Of a stretch of DNA of 49,566 nt, positions 8,800 to 17,259 are shown one piece after another; the first letter of the stretch is position 1, and each line of letters begins with the position of its first letter. The notes beneath the pieces were generated by a model. It was not told where the DNA came from and did no database searches. It saw only the letters and a program-made list of their open reading frames with translations. The stretch spans positions 1 to 49,566 of the forward strand of contig CALABV010000128.1 in assembly GCA_937886325.1 (NCBI GenBank). The letters are read 5' to 3'. The stretch is from an uncultured Geobacter sp. Its GTDB lineage: Bacteria > Desulfobacterota > Desulfuromonadia > Geobacterales > Geobacteraceae. Made by a program: the position numbers and the translations under genes.

Positions 8800-8963
8800 T
8801 GCGTGGCGCCTGAACGCCGAGACGAGCGGAATGCCGGGGTTTGAACGTCGCCGACGCTGTTTCACGCCGGTTACGCCGGGTGACCTTCGTGGAGCCGGTT
8901 CAACCCTCGGAAATGCGAGAAACCGAGGCGTGACGGCTCGTCTCGGCGTTCAGGCGCCACGCA
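8800..8963. repeat. Dispersed structured repeat, copy A (164 bp, 28-bp perfect terminal inverted repeats)
   Basis: Bases 8800-8827 and 8936-8963 are perfect 28-base inverted repeats (TGCGTGGCGCC...). The body shares long blocks with copies at 11614-11785 and 25584-25760, for example GAGCGGAATGCCGGG, GAACGTCGCCGACG, CGCCGGTT.CGCCGG and GAAACCGAGGCGT. All three copies have the same orientation. Compared with copies B and C, copy A lacks roughly 20-27 bases of a GAAGGCG-rich stretch near the right end. It lies in the phosphatase-STAS intergenic gap. Confidence 0.92.
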
Positions 8964-8971
8964 ATCGGAAA

Positions 8972-9748
8972 TCAGTCAATCTTCATCACCACCAGCGAAA
9001 TATCGTCCTGGAGCGCACCGTCTCCTGAAAAGACGCGCACCTCCGCGAGCACACCATCGATAACGGCCTCGGGAGGCGCGCCGCGATGGGCATACACGGC
9101 GCGACAGAGCCGCTCCCTGCCGAAAAGTTCGCCGGAGCCGCTCTTGGTCTCCGTTATGCCGTCCGTGTACAGGACAAGCATATCCCCATCCTGGAGCCGG
9201 ATGTTCTTTTCCTCGAAGGTCACCCCTTTCATCACCCCCAGGATCATGCCGTCGGCGTCCAGGTCCATGCACCCCTCCCTGCCGCAGCGGAGAAGGAGCG
9301 GCGGGTTGTGACCGGCGCTGGCGTAAGAGAAGAGGCGGGTATCGGTGCAATACTTCGCGTAAAACATGCTGAGAAAGAGCTCCGTGCGGGTAAGGTCGTC
9401 ATAGAGCAGCTCATTGAGCATGGAAAGGGCATCCCCGGCGTCCCCGGCCCGATAGGCATGGGCGCGGAGCACGCTCCGCGTCTCTACCATGATCAGGGCC
9501 GCGCCCAGGTCATGGCCCGAGACATCCGCGATCACCAGATCGAGAGTGGATTCGTCCCAGCGGAAAAAATCGTAGTAGTCGCCACCAACCTGATGGGCAG
9601 GGATGGAGCGGCAGGCAATGCGAACCCCCAGCACGCCATGGGGAACCTCCGGCAGAAGCAGAAGCTGAATGCGCCGCGCCGTTTCCAACTCGCGGGCAAG
9701 TGCGCTATCGGCACGATCCTCGGTCATATGGGCTGCTTTTTGTTCCAT
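8972..9748 (-). CDS. SpoIIE/RsbU-type PP2C serine phosphatase
   Basis: A 258-residue metal-dependent phosphatase. PPM motifs are visible: GGDYYDFF, LVIADVSGHD, YASAGHNPPLLL, LYTDGITE and a final QDDISLVV. The N-terminus contains the ELETARRIQLLLLP linker typical of RsbU-type phosphatases without a large sensor domain. It would dephosphorylate the STAS antagonist encoded downstream. The start at 9748 has GGGAGGT eight bases upstream, which decides against a GTG-like extension starting near 9838. Same leftward group as the STAS and kinase genes, separated by repeat copy A. Confidence 0.9.
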   Translation of the reverse strand: MEQKAAHMTEDRADSALARELETARRIQLLLLPEVPHGVLGVRIACRSIPAHQVGGDYYDFFRWDESTLDLVIADVSGHDLGAALIMVETRSVLRAHAYRAGDAGDALSMLNELLYDDLTRTELFLSMFYAKYCTDTRLFSYASAGHNPPLLLRCGREGCMDLDADGMILGVMKGVTFEEKNIRLQDGDMLVLYTDGITETKSGSGELFGRERLCRAVYAHRGAPPEAVIDGVLAEVRVFSGDGALQDDISLVVMKID

Positions 9749-9796
9749 GCCGTACCTCCCGTTTGATGCGGAGCCGTCTTTGATGCTCTCAACCTC

Positions 9797-9829
9797 AGAT
9801 CTGCCGGGTTTTGAAAACCCGGCAGATCT
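9797..9829. terminator. 33-bp near-continuous palindrome, possible terminator
   Basis: AGATCTGCCGGGTTTT (9797-9812) and AAAACCCGGCAGATCT (9814-9829) are perfect 16-base inverted repeats with one base between. It lies 14 bases past the stop of the leftward kinase-like gene and upstream of the phosphatase start. No U-tract follows in the leftward direction, so it may be an imperfect terminator, a processing site or a cruciform-prone repeat. Confidence 0.5.
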
Positions 9830-9842
9830 CTTTCCCATTCCG

Positions 9843-11405
9843 TCACAGCAGCCCGAGAATCTTCAGAATCGCATCAACTGTCTCGTCAGACGGCGGCGAG
9901 GAATCAACCTCAACGCACCCTTCCTCGCCGGCGGAGATCGGTTCGAAGTCGTCCCGCTGCCGGACAAGGAGTTCCATCCGTCCGTCCGACACCTGGAGCG
10001 GCTCACCCGTTCGGGCCTCCAGGCGGCCCATGATAACCGTTTCCGGACACGCTGCGTGAAAAAAATGGAGAGGAACTCCCATCTCCCTCGCCAGACCCGC
10101 GAAACAGGCACGGTCTTCCCGGCGGGAAAATGACGCGTCGACGACAACGCCTCGTCCGGCGCGCAGGGATTCCCGCGTGCGCCGGAGCATCTCCCCGTAG
10201 GTCAGCCTCGTGAACTCAGGAGAATAGAGCCCCTCATTAAAGGCATCGCGGCGATGTTCCGTGGCGGGAACTCCCGCCAGCTCCTTGCGCAGAATGTCGG
10301 AGCTGACGAGATCCAGCCCGAGCTGGAAGGAGAGCCCACATGCCAGGGTGCTCTTGCCCGTGCCCATGAGACCGGAAAAGGCGATCAGGGAAGGACGCAG
10401 CTCCCGCCGCAGGATGTACCCCCGGGCAAGGCGGAAATGGCGCCGCGCCGACTCGCGCACAGCCCCCTTGTCGCTTTCGGACACCTGGGGATCGTCGAGG
10501 CGGAAGCTCTCCACCTTGCCCCGTACGCAGGCCCGGTAGACCCGGTAGAAGTCGAGAACTTCCGGCAATTCCAGGTCATCGGCAACCGTCAGGTACTCAT
10601 CGAGGAGGATTTCCGCCAGGTCGCGCCTCCCCCGGAACTCAAGGTCCATGAGGAGGAAGGCGATGTCCGACGCGGTGTCGGTAAAACGGAAGCGGGCGTT
10701 GAACTCGATGCAGTCGAAGATGTACACCCTGTCGTCGAGACAGATGTTCTCGCTGTGGATATCCCCGTCGCAGTCCCGAATATGGCCCTCCGCCACCCGT
10801 CGAGCGAACAGGTCCGGCCGTTCCCCCAGGAACCGTTCCACCCATCGGCGCAGCAGCCGCAGATCATTTTCACTCAGCACCCGGGATACGAAGGGGGCTA
10901 TCTGGCGGAAATTTTCCTCCCAGTTGCATCGGATGGTCTCGATGCCCCCGTATACGTCGATCTCCCTGCCCCGTTCCGCGTGGAGGTGAAACTCTCCGAT
11001 CACGCGGGCGATGCGCCGGACATCCTCTTCACCGACCTTTCCCTCTGCCAGCAGCCTGTCCAGCATCCGCTCTCCGGGAAGCCTCTTCATGCGGACCGCG
11101 TAGTCGATCACCGTGCCGCTCCCGTGAAAGGAAACCCCTGACGGAGACTCGCGCAGTTCCACGACACCCAGGTAGACGTCCGGGCAGAGCCGCCGGTTGA
11201 GGCGCACCTCCTCTTCACAGAAAAACCGGCGGCGGTCGAGGGTGGTAAAATTGAGGAATCCGAAATCCACCGGCTTCTTGATTTTGTAGACATGGGTGTC
11301 GGTAAGGAAGAGAAACGACACATGGGTCTGCACGATGCTCACGGACGTTGTCCGTTCACCGTACGCCGCGGGGTCGAGCAGGGCTTCGATATGATGCCGT
11401 TCCAT
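9843..11405 (-). CDS. Two-domain kinase: aminoglycoside-phosphotransferase-like + P-loop (zeta/AAA) kinase
   Basis: A 520-residue fusion. The N-terminal half (to about residue 320) has the APH-like fold motifs GHIRDCDGDIHSENICL and IFDCIEFNARFR. The C-terminal half has a Walker A, SGLMGTGKSTLACGL, followed by VVVDASFSRREDRACF, resembling small-molecule kinases. This domain pair is widespread in proteobacteria (COG2187 with COG0645) but has no proven substrate; a role in antibiotic resistance should not be inferred. The ATG at 11405 with AGAGGT upstream is preferred to a GTG at 11426. It is monocistronic, and a strong palindrome follows the stop. Confidence 0.85.
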   Translation of the reverse strand: MERHHIEALLDPAAYGERTTSVSIVQTHVSFLFLTDTHVYKIKKPVDFGFLNFTTLDRRRFFCEEEVRLNRRLCPDVYLGVVELRESPSGVSFHGSGTVIDYAVRMKRLPGERMLDRLLAEGKVGEEDVRRIARVIGEFHLHAERGREIDVYGGIETIRCNWEENFRQIAPFVSRVLSENDLRLLRRWVERFLGERPDLFARRVAEGHIRDCDGDIHSENICLDDRVYIFDCIEFNARFRFTDTASDIAFLLMDLEFRGRRDLAEILLDEYLTVADDLELPEVLDFYRVYRACVRGKVESFRLDDPQVSESDKGAVRESARRHFRLARGYILRRELRPSLIAFSGLMGTGKSTLACGLSFQLGLDLVSSDILRKELAGVPATEHRRDAFNEGLYSPEFTRLTYGEMLRRTRESLRAGRGVVVDASFSRREDRACFAGLAREMGVPLHFFHAACPETVIMGRLEARTGEPLQVSDGRMELLVRQRDDFEPISAGEEGCVEVDSSPPSDETVDAILKILGLL

Positions 11406-11613
11406 GGAAAAACCTCTGTACGACACGGAGAAATCGTGTCATCGAGCCTCGCATAATCAATTGACGATACTACCTATTTGTGATAGCTTTTTTCAATATT
11501 TTACACGCATCAACAGACCGTTCCTTTTGTTCATTGTACCGATTTTTTTCGAAATACCCAGTCCCTTCCTCCGGCTGCGTCGGAGACGGATGCAGACACG
11601 GCTTTCTTATCCC

Positions 11614-11785
11614 TGAATCCGTGAGGTCTGAATGCCGAGGCAAGCGGAATGCCGGGGTTAGAACGTCGACGACGAAGTTCACTCCGGTTGTGCCGGGTGA
11701 ACTTCGTCGGGCCGGCTCAACCCACTGGAACGCAAGAAACCGAGGCGTTCCGCGAAGGCGAAGGCGTGAAGGCGTCACGGATTCA
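11614..11785. repeat. Dispersed structured repeat, copy B (172 bp)
   Basis: The outer inverted repeats are TGAATCCGTGA (11614-11624) and TCACGGATTCA (11775-11785). Inside is a strong hairpin: CGACGAAGTTCAC (11670-11682) pairs perfectly with GTGAACTTCGTCG (11697-11709), enclosing CCGG...CCGG. Shared blocks with copies A and C identify the family. The copy fills much of the 509-base gap between the kinase-like gene and the TPR lipoprotein gene. Apart from it I recognise nothing certain in that gap; any promoter for the downstream operon is not obvious. Confidence 0.92.
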
Positions 11786-11914
11786 CGGTATCCTGTAACA
11801 CTCCGACAATCGTTGCATGAAATAACCCTAACCGAACCAGACAGCGCCGCGGAGAAACCTGTACGAAAGACACCTTTCTCCTCCCTGTCTGTTTTTTTCT
11901 GCCGGATTATCCCG

Positions 11915-13633
11915 ATGAACATCACTCCCGTCATCCTCACCCTCACTCTATTGCTGGTTCCTGCCTGCAGCCACGGCGGCTCAACCCGGAATCCGGACGT
12001 CACCGGTCCTTCCGACAAGATGATTGAAACAAAGAAGGCGTCACGCGGCCTCTACATCTATTCCCTGTCACGCATCCGCATCCTTGAGGGAGACCCCGAA
12101 GGCGCCCTGATGCTCCTGAAGGAGGCGATTAGCGAGGACCCCCGGTCACCGTTCCTCCACAGGAAGGTGGCGGAAGCATCCCTGAAGCTCAACAAACCCC
12201 AGGAAGCCATCGACGCCTGCGAAACCGCGCTCGGATTCGATCCGGACTATCGTCCCGCCCACATGCTTCTCGGCATGATCCTGGCCGCCACGGGTAAAGA
12301 CAAGGAGGCCATTCCCCACTTCACCAGGTCACTGGAACTGGCGCCCGACAAGGAAGACGCATACGTCAACCTGGCGGTTTCCTACCTGAAGGTGTACGAG
12401 TACGAAGACGCGGTCAAGGTCCTGAAAAACCTCCTGAAGGTCTCTCCCGATTCTCCGGTGGGGTACTACTACCTGGGCAAGGCCTACGACCGGATGAAAC
12501 TGAACCGCGAGGCCTCCGCATACTACCGCAAGGCGGTTGAACTGAAACCCGACTTCGAACAGGCTATGATCGATCTGGGCCTTTCCCTGGAAGAGGAGGG
12601 ACTCTACGACGAGGCGGAAAAAATCTATCGCGAGGTGCTTGCCGTCAACCCGTCAAACCTGAACGTTACACAGCATCTGATTCAGCTCTATATTCAGCAG
12701 GAGCAACTGGAAGAAGCTCTCGCCCTCCTGCAGACTCTCCCCGCGCAGGGGATTGAGGGCCGGGAAGTCCGGCGCAAGATGGGGCTCATCTATCTGGAAC
12801 TGGAACGATACGACGAGGCCATCCGGGAATTCACCGCCCTCCTTTCCCAAGACCCCCAGGCCGACACCATCCGGCTCTATCTTGCAACCGCCTATTCGGA
12901 GAAAAAAGAGTATGACCGCGCCATCAAGGAATTCTCCTCGATTTCGAAAACGTCACCCGTCTATTTCGATGCGCTGGGTCAGCTTGCCTTTCTCTATAAG
13001 GAAAAAGGGGAACCGGAGCGGGGCGTCTCCCTCCTGAAAGATTCCATCGCTGTGCATCCGGAAAAGCCGGAACTGCATCTCTACCTGTCCGGCATCTACG
13101 AATCGCTGGAACGGAACGTGGAAGCACTGAAGGTACTCACCGACGTGGATGACACGTTCACTTCCAATCCGGCCATCCAGTTCCGCATCGCCGTCCTGTT
13201 CGACAAGACCGGCGACCGGGAAGCAAGCATCGCCCGTCTCAAAAAGGTCCTTGTCCTGTCGCCCAACGACGCGCAGGCCCTGAACTACCTGGGCTACACC
13301 TACGCGGAGATGGGCATCCACCTGAACGAGGCATTGGGGTACCTGAAAAAGGCCGTGGCCCTGCGACCCGATGACGGGTACATCCGCGACAGCCTCGGCT
13401 GGATCTATTTCAAGATGAAGCGTTACGATGAGGCAATCGCCAACCTGGAAAAAGCCGTAAAGCTCTCGGAAGACGACGCAACCATCCTCGAACATCTGGC
13501 GGAAGCCTATGCCGCAAAGAAAGACCATCGCCGCGCCCTGTCCACCCTGCAGCGGGCGCTCAAGCTGGACCCGGAAAACAAGTCCATTGCCGAGAAGATC
13601 AGAAAACTCAAGGCTGAGACGGGTGGGAAATGA
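11915..13633 (+). CDS. TPR-repeat lipoprotein
   Basis: A 572-residue protein. The N-terminus is a lipoprotein signal (hydrophobic run then LLVPAC), predicting lipidation after export. The rest is a long series of 34-residue tetratricopeptide repeats, for example PDFEQAMIDLGLSLEEEGLY and NALGYLKKA-like units, ending in DPENKSIAEKIRKLK. TPR arrays mediate protein-protein contacts. The start at 11915 places the lipobox at the correct distance; the frame is open further upstream through the repeat element but lacks family features. Its last four bases (ATGA) overlap the start of the binding-protein gene, so the two are translationally coupled and may act together at the membrane. Confidence 0.88.
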   Translation: MNITPVILTLTLLLVPACSHGGSTRNPDVTGPSDKMIETKKASRGLYIYSLSRIRILEGDPEGALMLLKEAISEDPRSPFLHRKVAEASLKLNKPQEAIDACETALGFDPDYRPAHMLLGMILAATGKDKEAIPHFTRSLELAPDKEDAYVNLAVSYLKVYEYEDAVKVLKNLLKVSPDSPVGYYYLGKAYDRMKLNREASAYYRKAVELKPDFEQAMIDLGLSLEEEGLYDEAEKIYREVLAVNPSNLNVTQHLIQLYIQQEQLEEALALLQTLPAQGIEGREVRRKMGLIYLELERYDEAIREFTALLSQDPQADTIRLYLATAYSEKKEYDRAIKEFSSISKTSPVYFDALGQLAFLYKEKGEPERGVSLLKDSIAVHPEKPELHLYLSGIYESLERNVEALKVLTDVDDTFTSNPAIQFRIAVLFDKTGDREASIARLKKVLVLSPNDAQALNYLGYTYAEMGIHLNEALGYLKKAVALRPDDGYIRDSLGWIYFKMKRYDEAIANLEKAVKLSEDDATILEHLAEAYAAKKDHRRALSTLQRALKLDPENKSIAEKIRKLKAETGGK

Positions 13634-15255
13634 GGAGATGGTTCCGCGCCCTCCTGGTCCTTGCCCTGGCCGCGCCGTTCCTCGCGGCGTGCGACGGCAG
13701 CGCAAAGCCCCCATCGCACCTGTCCCGCGGCCCGGGCAAACCCGCGTGCGGAGACACACTAGTGGAGGGGACCATCGGCGAACCTTCCAACCTGATCCCT
13801 ATCCTCGCCTCCGACAGCGCATCCTTCGACGTGGCGGCGCTCGTCTACAACGGTTTGCTCAAGTACGACAAGAACATGAACCTTGTCGGAGACCTGGCCC
13901 AATCCTGGGAGGTATCGCCGGACGGGCTGGTCATTACCTTTCATCTGCGCCGCGGCGTGAAATGGCACGACGGCGGCGACTTTACCTCGCGTGACGTCCT
14001 CTACACCTACCGTGTCACCATCGATCCCAAGACACCCACCGCCTATGCCGAGGACTTCAAGCAGATCAAAAAGGCGGAAACTCCCGATCCCCACACCTTC
14101 CGCGTCACCTATGGCAGGCCTTTTGCCCCGGCTCTTGCCTCATGGGGAATGCCGATACTTCCCGCCCATCTGCTGGAAGGAAAAGACATCACGAAGAGTC
14201 CCCTCTCCCGCAATCCGGTCGGAACGGGTCCCTACCGCTTCAAGGAATGGATAGCCGGACAGAAGGTCGTACTGGAATCCTTCCATACTTACTTTGAAGG
14301 ACGCCCTTTCATCGATCGCTACGTCTACCGCATCATCCCGGACCCCTCGACTATGTATATGGAACTGAAGGCAGGCGGGCTGGACATGATGTCTCTTACC
14401 CCGGTCCAATACAAGCGCCAGACCGAAACACCGGAATTCACGTCCCGCTTCAACAAGTACCGTTACCCGTCCTCGACCTACGTCTACCTCGGCTACAACC
14501 TGCGTAATCCTCTGTTTACCGACAAAAGGGTACGCCGGGCCATAACATCCGCAATCAGCAAAGACGAGATCATCCAGGGAGCGCTCCTGGGCATGGGGCA
14601 GGCGGCGCACGGGCCCTACAAGCCGGGCGCCTGGCAGTACAACTCCACGGTAAAGGACTTCGGCTTTAATCCGGAAAAGGCTCGAACACTTTTGGCGGAA
14701 GCGGGATGGAAACGCGGGTCGGACGGCATGCTTGTAAAGGACGGCCGGCCGTTTCGATTCACGGTGCTGACAAACCAGGGCAACGAGCAGCGCCTGAAGA
14801 CGGCGCAGATTATCCAGCAGCGCTTGAAAAAAATAGGAATCGACGTCAAGATACGGGTCTTGGAATGGTCCTCTTTCATCACCCATTTCATCGACAAGAG
14901 AAACTTCGAAGCGGTCATCCTAGCCTGGACCATCACGCAGGATCCCGACATCTACGATGTCTGGCACTCCACCAAGACCGGGCCTAAGGAACTGAACTTC
15001 ATCAACTTCAGGAACGCCGAGGTGGATCGCCTCCTTGAAGAGGGGAGAAGGACCTTCGACAGGGAAAAGAGGAAAAAGTGCTACTACCGCATCCAGGAGA
15101 TCCTGGTCGAAGAGCAGCCCTATACCTTCCTCTACGTGCCTGACGCCCTGCCGGTGGTCAGCGCCCGTTTCAGGGGCATCGAGCCGGCGCCCGCAGGCAT
15201 ATCGTACAACTTCATCAGGTGGTACGTGCCGAAGGAAGAGCAGGTATACAAATAA
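13630..15255 (+). CDS. ABC transporter family-5 solute-binding lipoprotein (peptide/nickel type)
   Basis: A 541-residue extracytoplasmic binding protein with a lipobox LAAC at about residue 21. The family signature is clear: LAQSWEVSPDGLVITFHLRRGVKWHDG, RNPVGTGPYRF and VRRAITSAISKDEII. This class (DppA/OppA/NikA) feeds peptides, nickel chelates or other small solutes to DppBC-type permeases; the exact ligand is not evident. The gene overlaps the upstream TPR gene by 4 bases and is followed by two permease genes after an 88-base gap that contains a REP-like element, which could uncouple expression levels of binding protein and permeases. Confidence 0.93.
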   Translation: MRRWFRALLVLALAAPFLAACDGSAKPPSHLSRGPGKPACGDTLVEGTIGEPSNLIPILASDSASFDVAALVYNGLLKYDKNMNLVGDLAQSWEVSPDGLVITFHLRRGVKWHDGGDFTSRDVLYTYRVTIDPKTPTAYAEDFKQIKKAETPDPHTFRVTYGRPFAPALASWGMPILPAHLLEGKDITKSPLSRNPVGTGPYRFKEWIAGQKVVLESFHTYFEGRPFIDRYVYRIIPDPSTMYMELKAGGLDMMSLTPVQYKRQTETPEFTSRFNKYRYPSSTYVYLGYNLRNPLFTDKRVRRAITSAISKDEIIQGALLGMGQAAHGPYKPGAWQYNSTVKDFGFNPEKARTLLAEAGWKRGSDGMLVKDGRPFRFTVLTNQGNEQRLKTAQIIQQRLKKIGIDVKIRVLEWSSFITHFIDKRNFEAVILAWTITQDPDIYDVWHSTKTGPKELNFINFRNAEVDRLLEEGRRTFDREKRKKCYYRIQEILVEEQPYTFLYVPDALPVVSARFRGIEPAPAGISYNFIRWYVPKEEQVYK

Positions 15256-15264
15256 GTTCAACTC

Positions 15265-15321
15265 GTAGGGGCGATCCTTGTGATCGCCCAACAGCCGGGC
15301 AAACACAAGGTTTGCCCCTAC
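15265..15321. repeat. REP-like element with two adjacent hairpins, second copy
   Basis: GTAGGGGCGATC (15265-15276) with GATCGCCC (15282-15289), and GGGCAAAC (15297-15304) with GTTTGCCC (15310-15317), ending CCCCTAC. Same architecture as 5133-5190. It lies between the binding-protein and first permease genes of one operon, where REP-type hairpins often stabilise the upstream mRNA segment. Confidence 0.88.
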
Positions 15322-15343
15322 ATCATCATCCTATTCACCAGCT

Positions 15344-16324
15344 ATGATCACCTACCTCGCAAAACGCATCCTGATGCTGATCCCGCTCCTGTTCGGCATC
15401 ACCCTCATCACCTTCGCGGTGATCCACCTGGCGCCCGGAGAGCCGGTGGACATGCAGATTTCCATGAGCCCCAAGGTCTCGGCCGAGGCGCGCCAGAGGA
15501 TCCGCGAGTTCTACGGCCTGGACAAGCCTCTCCACGTGCAGTACGTCCAATGGCTGGGACGGATGGCCCGGCTGGACTTCGGCCGCTCCTTCGCCCCGGA
15601 CAACCGGCCGGTGACGGACAAAATTGCCGAACGGATCCCCATAACCCTTTCCCTGAATATCGTGGCGCTGATCCTGGAGTTCGGCCTGGCCCTCCCCATC
15701 GGCATCCTCGCCGCGGTGCGGCGGGACACCCTTCTGGACAAAGGAATCACGGTGTTCGTCTTCGTCGGTTTCGCCGTGCCAACCTTCTGGCTGGCCCTGC
15801 TGCTGATGTATTTCTTCGGGGTGAAGCTCGGCTGGCTCCCCATTTCCGGTATCCATTCCCTGGGAAGCGACCGACTGGGGCCGGCGGCATGGTTTCTGGA
15901 CATGATGAAACACCTGGTCCTGCCCATTGGCGTGATGACCTTCGGCAGCCTCGCCGGACTCTCCCGTTACATGCGCTCCAGCATGCTGGAGGTAATCCGC
16001 CAGGACTACATCACCACGGCGCGTGCCAAGGGGCTGCCGGAGCGTACCGTAATCCTTCGCCACGCCCTCAGGAACGCTCTTCTGCCGGTCATCACCTTCC
16101 TGGGATTTTCCCTTCCGGGACTCATCGGCGGAAGCGTCATCTTCGAGACCATCTTCGCCATTCCCGGCATGGGCCAGCTCTTCTACCAGGGGGTAATGAT
16201 GCGCGATTATCCCCTGATCATGGGAATACTGGTCATCGGCGCCTTTCTCACCCTGATTGGAAACCTGCTGGCGGATATCTGCTACTCCATCGCCGATCCG
16301 CGCATCCGCCACGGCAGGACGTGA
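15344..16324 (+). CDS. ABC transporter permease, DppB/OppB type
   Basis: A 326-residue inner-membrane permease. It begins MITYLAKRILMLIPLLFGIT, typical of DppB N-termini, and has the periplasmic segment LAPGEPVD. The cytoplasmic EAA-like loop reads YITTARAKGLPERTVILRHALRNALLPVI. Several TM helices are evident. It partners the DppC-type permease 13 bases downstream and the upstream binding protein. No ribosome site is obvious before the ATG. No ATPase gene follows. Confidence 0.93.
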   Translation: MITYLAKRILMLIPLLFGITLITFAVIHLAPGEPVDMQISMSPKVSAEARQRIREFYGLDKPLHVQYVQWLGRMARLDFGRSFAPDNRPVTDKIAERIPITLSLNIVALILEFGLALPIGILAAVRRDTLLDKGITVFVFVGFAVPTFWLALLLMYFFGVKLGWLPISGIHSLGSDRLGPAAWFLDMMKHLVLPIGVMTFGSLAGLSRYMRSSMLEVIRQDYITTARAKGLPERTVILRHALRNALLPVITFLGFSLPGLIGGSVIFETIFAIPGMGQLFYQGVMMRDYPLIMGILVIGAFLTLIGNLLADICYSIADPRIRHGRT

Positions 16325-16337
16325 GGTGATTAACACC

Positions 16338-17192
16338 ATGGATTTCAGGAGTTCCTATTTCTATTCGGTGTTCTGGAAAAGCTTTCGACGCAACCGGTTC
16401 GCCCTGGCAGGCGGCGTGGTCGTCGCGGTACTGTTCGCCGTTTCCCTCCTTGCGCCCATCATCACGCCCCGGGACCCGGCCGCAATCAACGCCTACCAGG
16501 TTCTTCTTCCGCCGTCGGCCTCCCACTGGATGGGGACCGACGAGCTTGGCCGGGACGTCTTCTCCCGCGTCATCTTCGGCACGAGGATTTCCCTGTACGT
16601 GGGTTTCGTGGCCGTGGGCATCGCCATGGCCATCGGCACGCTGGTCGGCCTTGTCTCGGGCTTCTACGGCGGCTGGTTCGACAGCATCCTCATGCGCTTC
16701 GTGGACATCATGCTCTGCTTCCCCACCTTCTTCCTCATCCTCGCCATGATTGCCCTGCTGGAACCTTCCATATGGATCATCATGCTGGTGATAGGCGTAA
16801 CCAGCTGGATGGGCGTGGCCCGCCTGGTGCGGGCGGAGGTTCTGTCCATCAAGGAGCGGGACTACATCATGGCCGCGCGCTCCATCGGCGCGTCGGACAT
16901 ACGCATCATCTTCCGCCATATTCTGCCCAACGCTGCCGCTCCCATGCTGGTTGCCGCCACACTCGGCGTCGGCGGGGCGATCCTCACGGAATCAGCCCTG
17001 TCGTTCCTGGGCATCGGCGTCCAGCCCCCGACCCCAAGCTGGGGAAACATCCTCACCTCCGGCAAGGATTACCTGGAGTTCGCCTGGTGGCTCTCCCTGT
17101 TCCCGGGGCTCGCCATCCTGGTCACCGTTCTGGCGTACAATCTCCTGGGCGAGGGCATTCGGGACGCGCTGGACCCGCGGCTGCACAGGTGA
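16338..17192 (+). CDS. ABC transporter permease, DppC/OppC type
   Basis: A 284-residue permease. The family landmarks are HWMGTDELGRDVFSRVIFGT, the EAA loop DYIMAARSIGASDIRIIFRHILPN and the C-terminal ending GIRDALDPRLH. The start at 16338 is set by GAGGTGA upstream and by the N-terminal segment FWKSFRRNRFALAGG; upstream in-frame codons overlap dppB and lack homology. It completes the membrane part of the importer, yet the next genes are unrelated, so ATPase subunits must be supplied from elsewhere in the genome. Confidence 0.93.
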   Translation: MDFRSSYFYSVFWKSFRRNRFALAGGVVVAVLFAVSLLAPIITPRDPAAINAYQVLLPPSASHWMGTDELGRDVFSRVIFGTRISLYVGFVAVGIAMAIGTLVGLVSGFYGGWFDSILMRFVDIMLCFPTFFLILAMIALLEPSIWIIMLVIGVTSWMGVARLVRAEVLSIKERDYIMAARSIGASDIRIIFRHILPNAAAPMLVAATLGVGGAILTESALSFLGIGVQPPTPSWGNILTSGKDYLEFAWWLSLFPGLAILVTVLAYNLLGEGIRDALDPRLHR

Positions 17193-17246
17193 GAAATGTG
17201 AAAAGTAAAAAGTGAAAAGTTATAAGTGATGAGTGATGAGTGAAGG
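17193..17246. repeat. Low-complexity short repeats (GTGAAAAGT / GTGATGA)
   Basis: After the permease stop, the DNA consists of slipped copies such as GTGAAAAGT, AAAAAGTG and AGTGATGAGTGATGAGTG. It spans the leader of the next gene and creates several alternative GTG/ATG starts. It resembles a slippage-generated tract and may be length-variable. Confidence 0.7.
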
Positions 17247-17259
17247 CGGGACAATCGAC

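Noticed and set aside
9843..11405. Aminoglycoside resistance gene
   Set aside because: The APH-like domain is fused to a P-loop kinase in a widespread family without known drug substrate.
15335..16339. 334-codon minus-strand frame opposite the DppB-type permease
   Set aside because: Shadow frame of a clear permease; Gln/His/Gly-rich with no domain.
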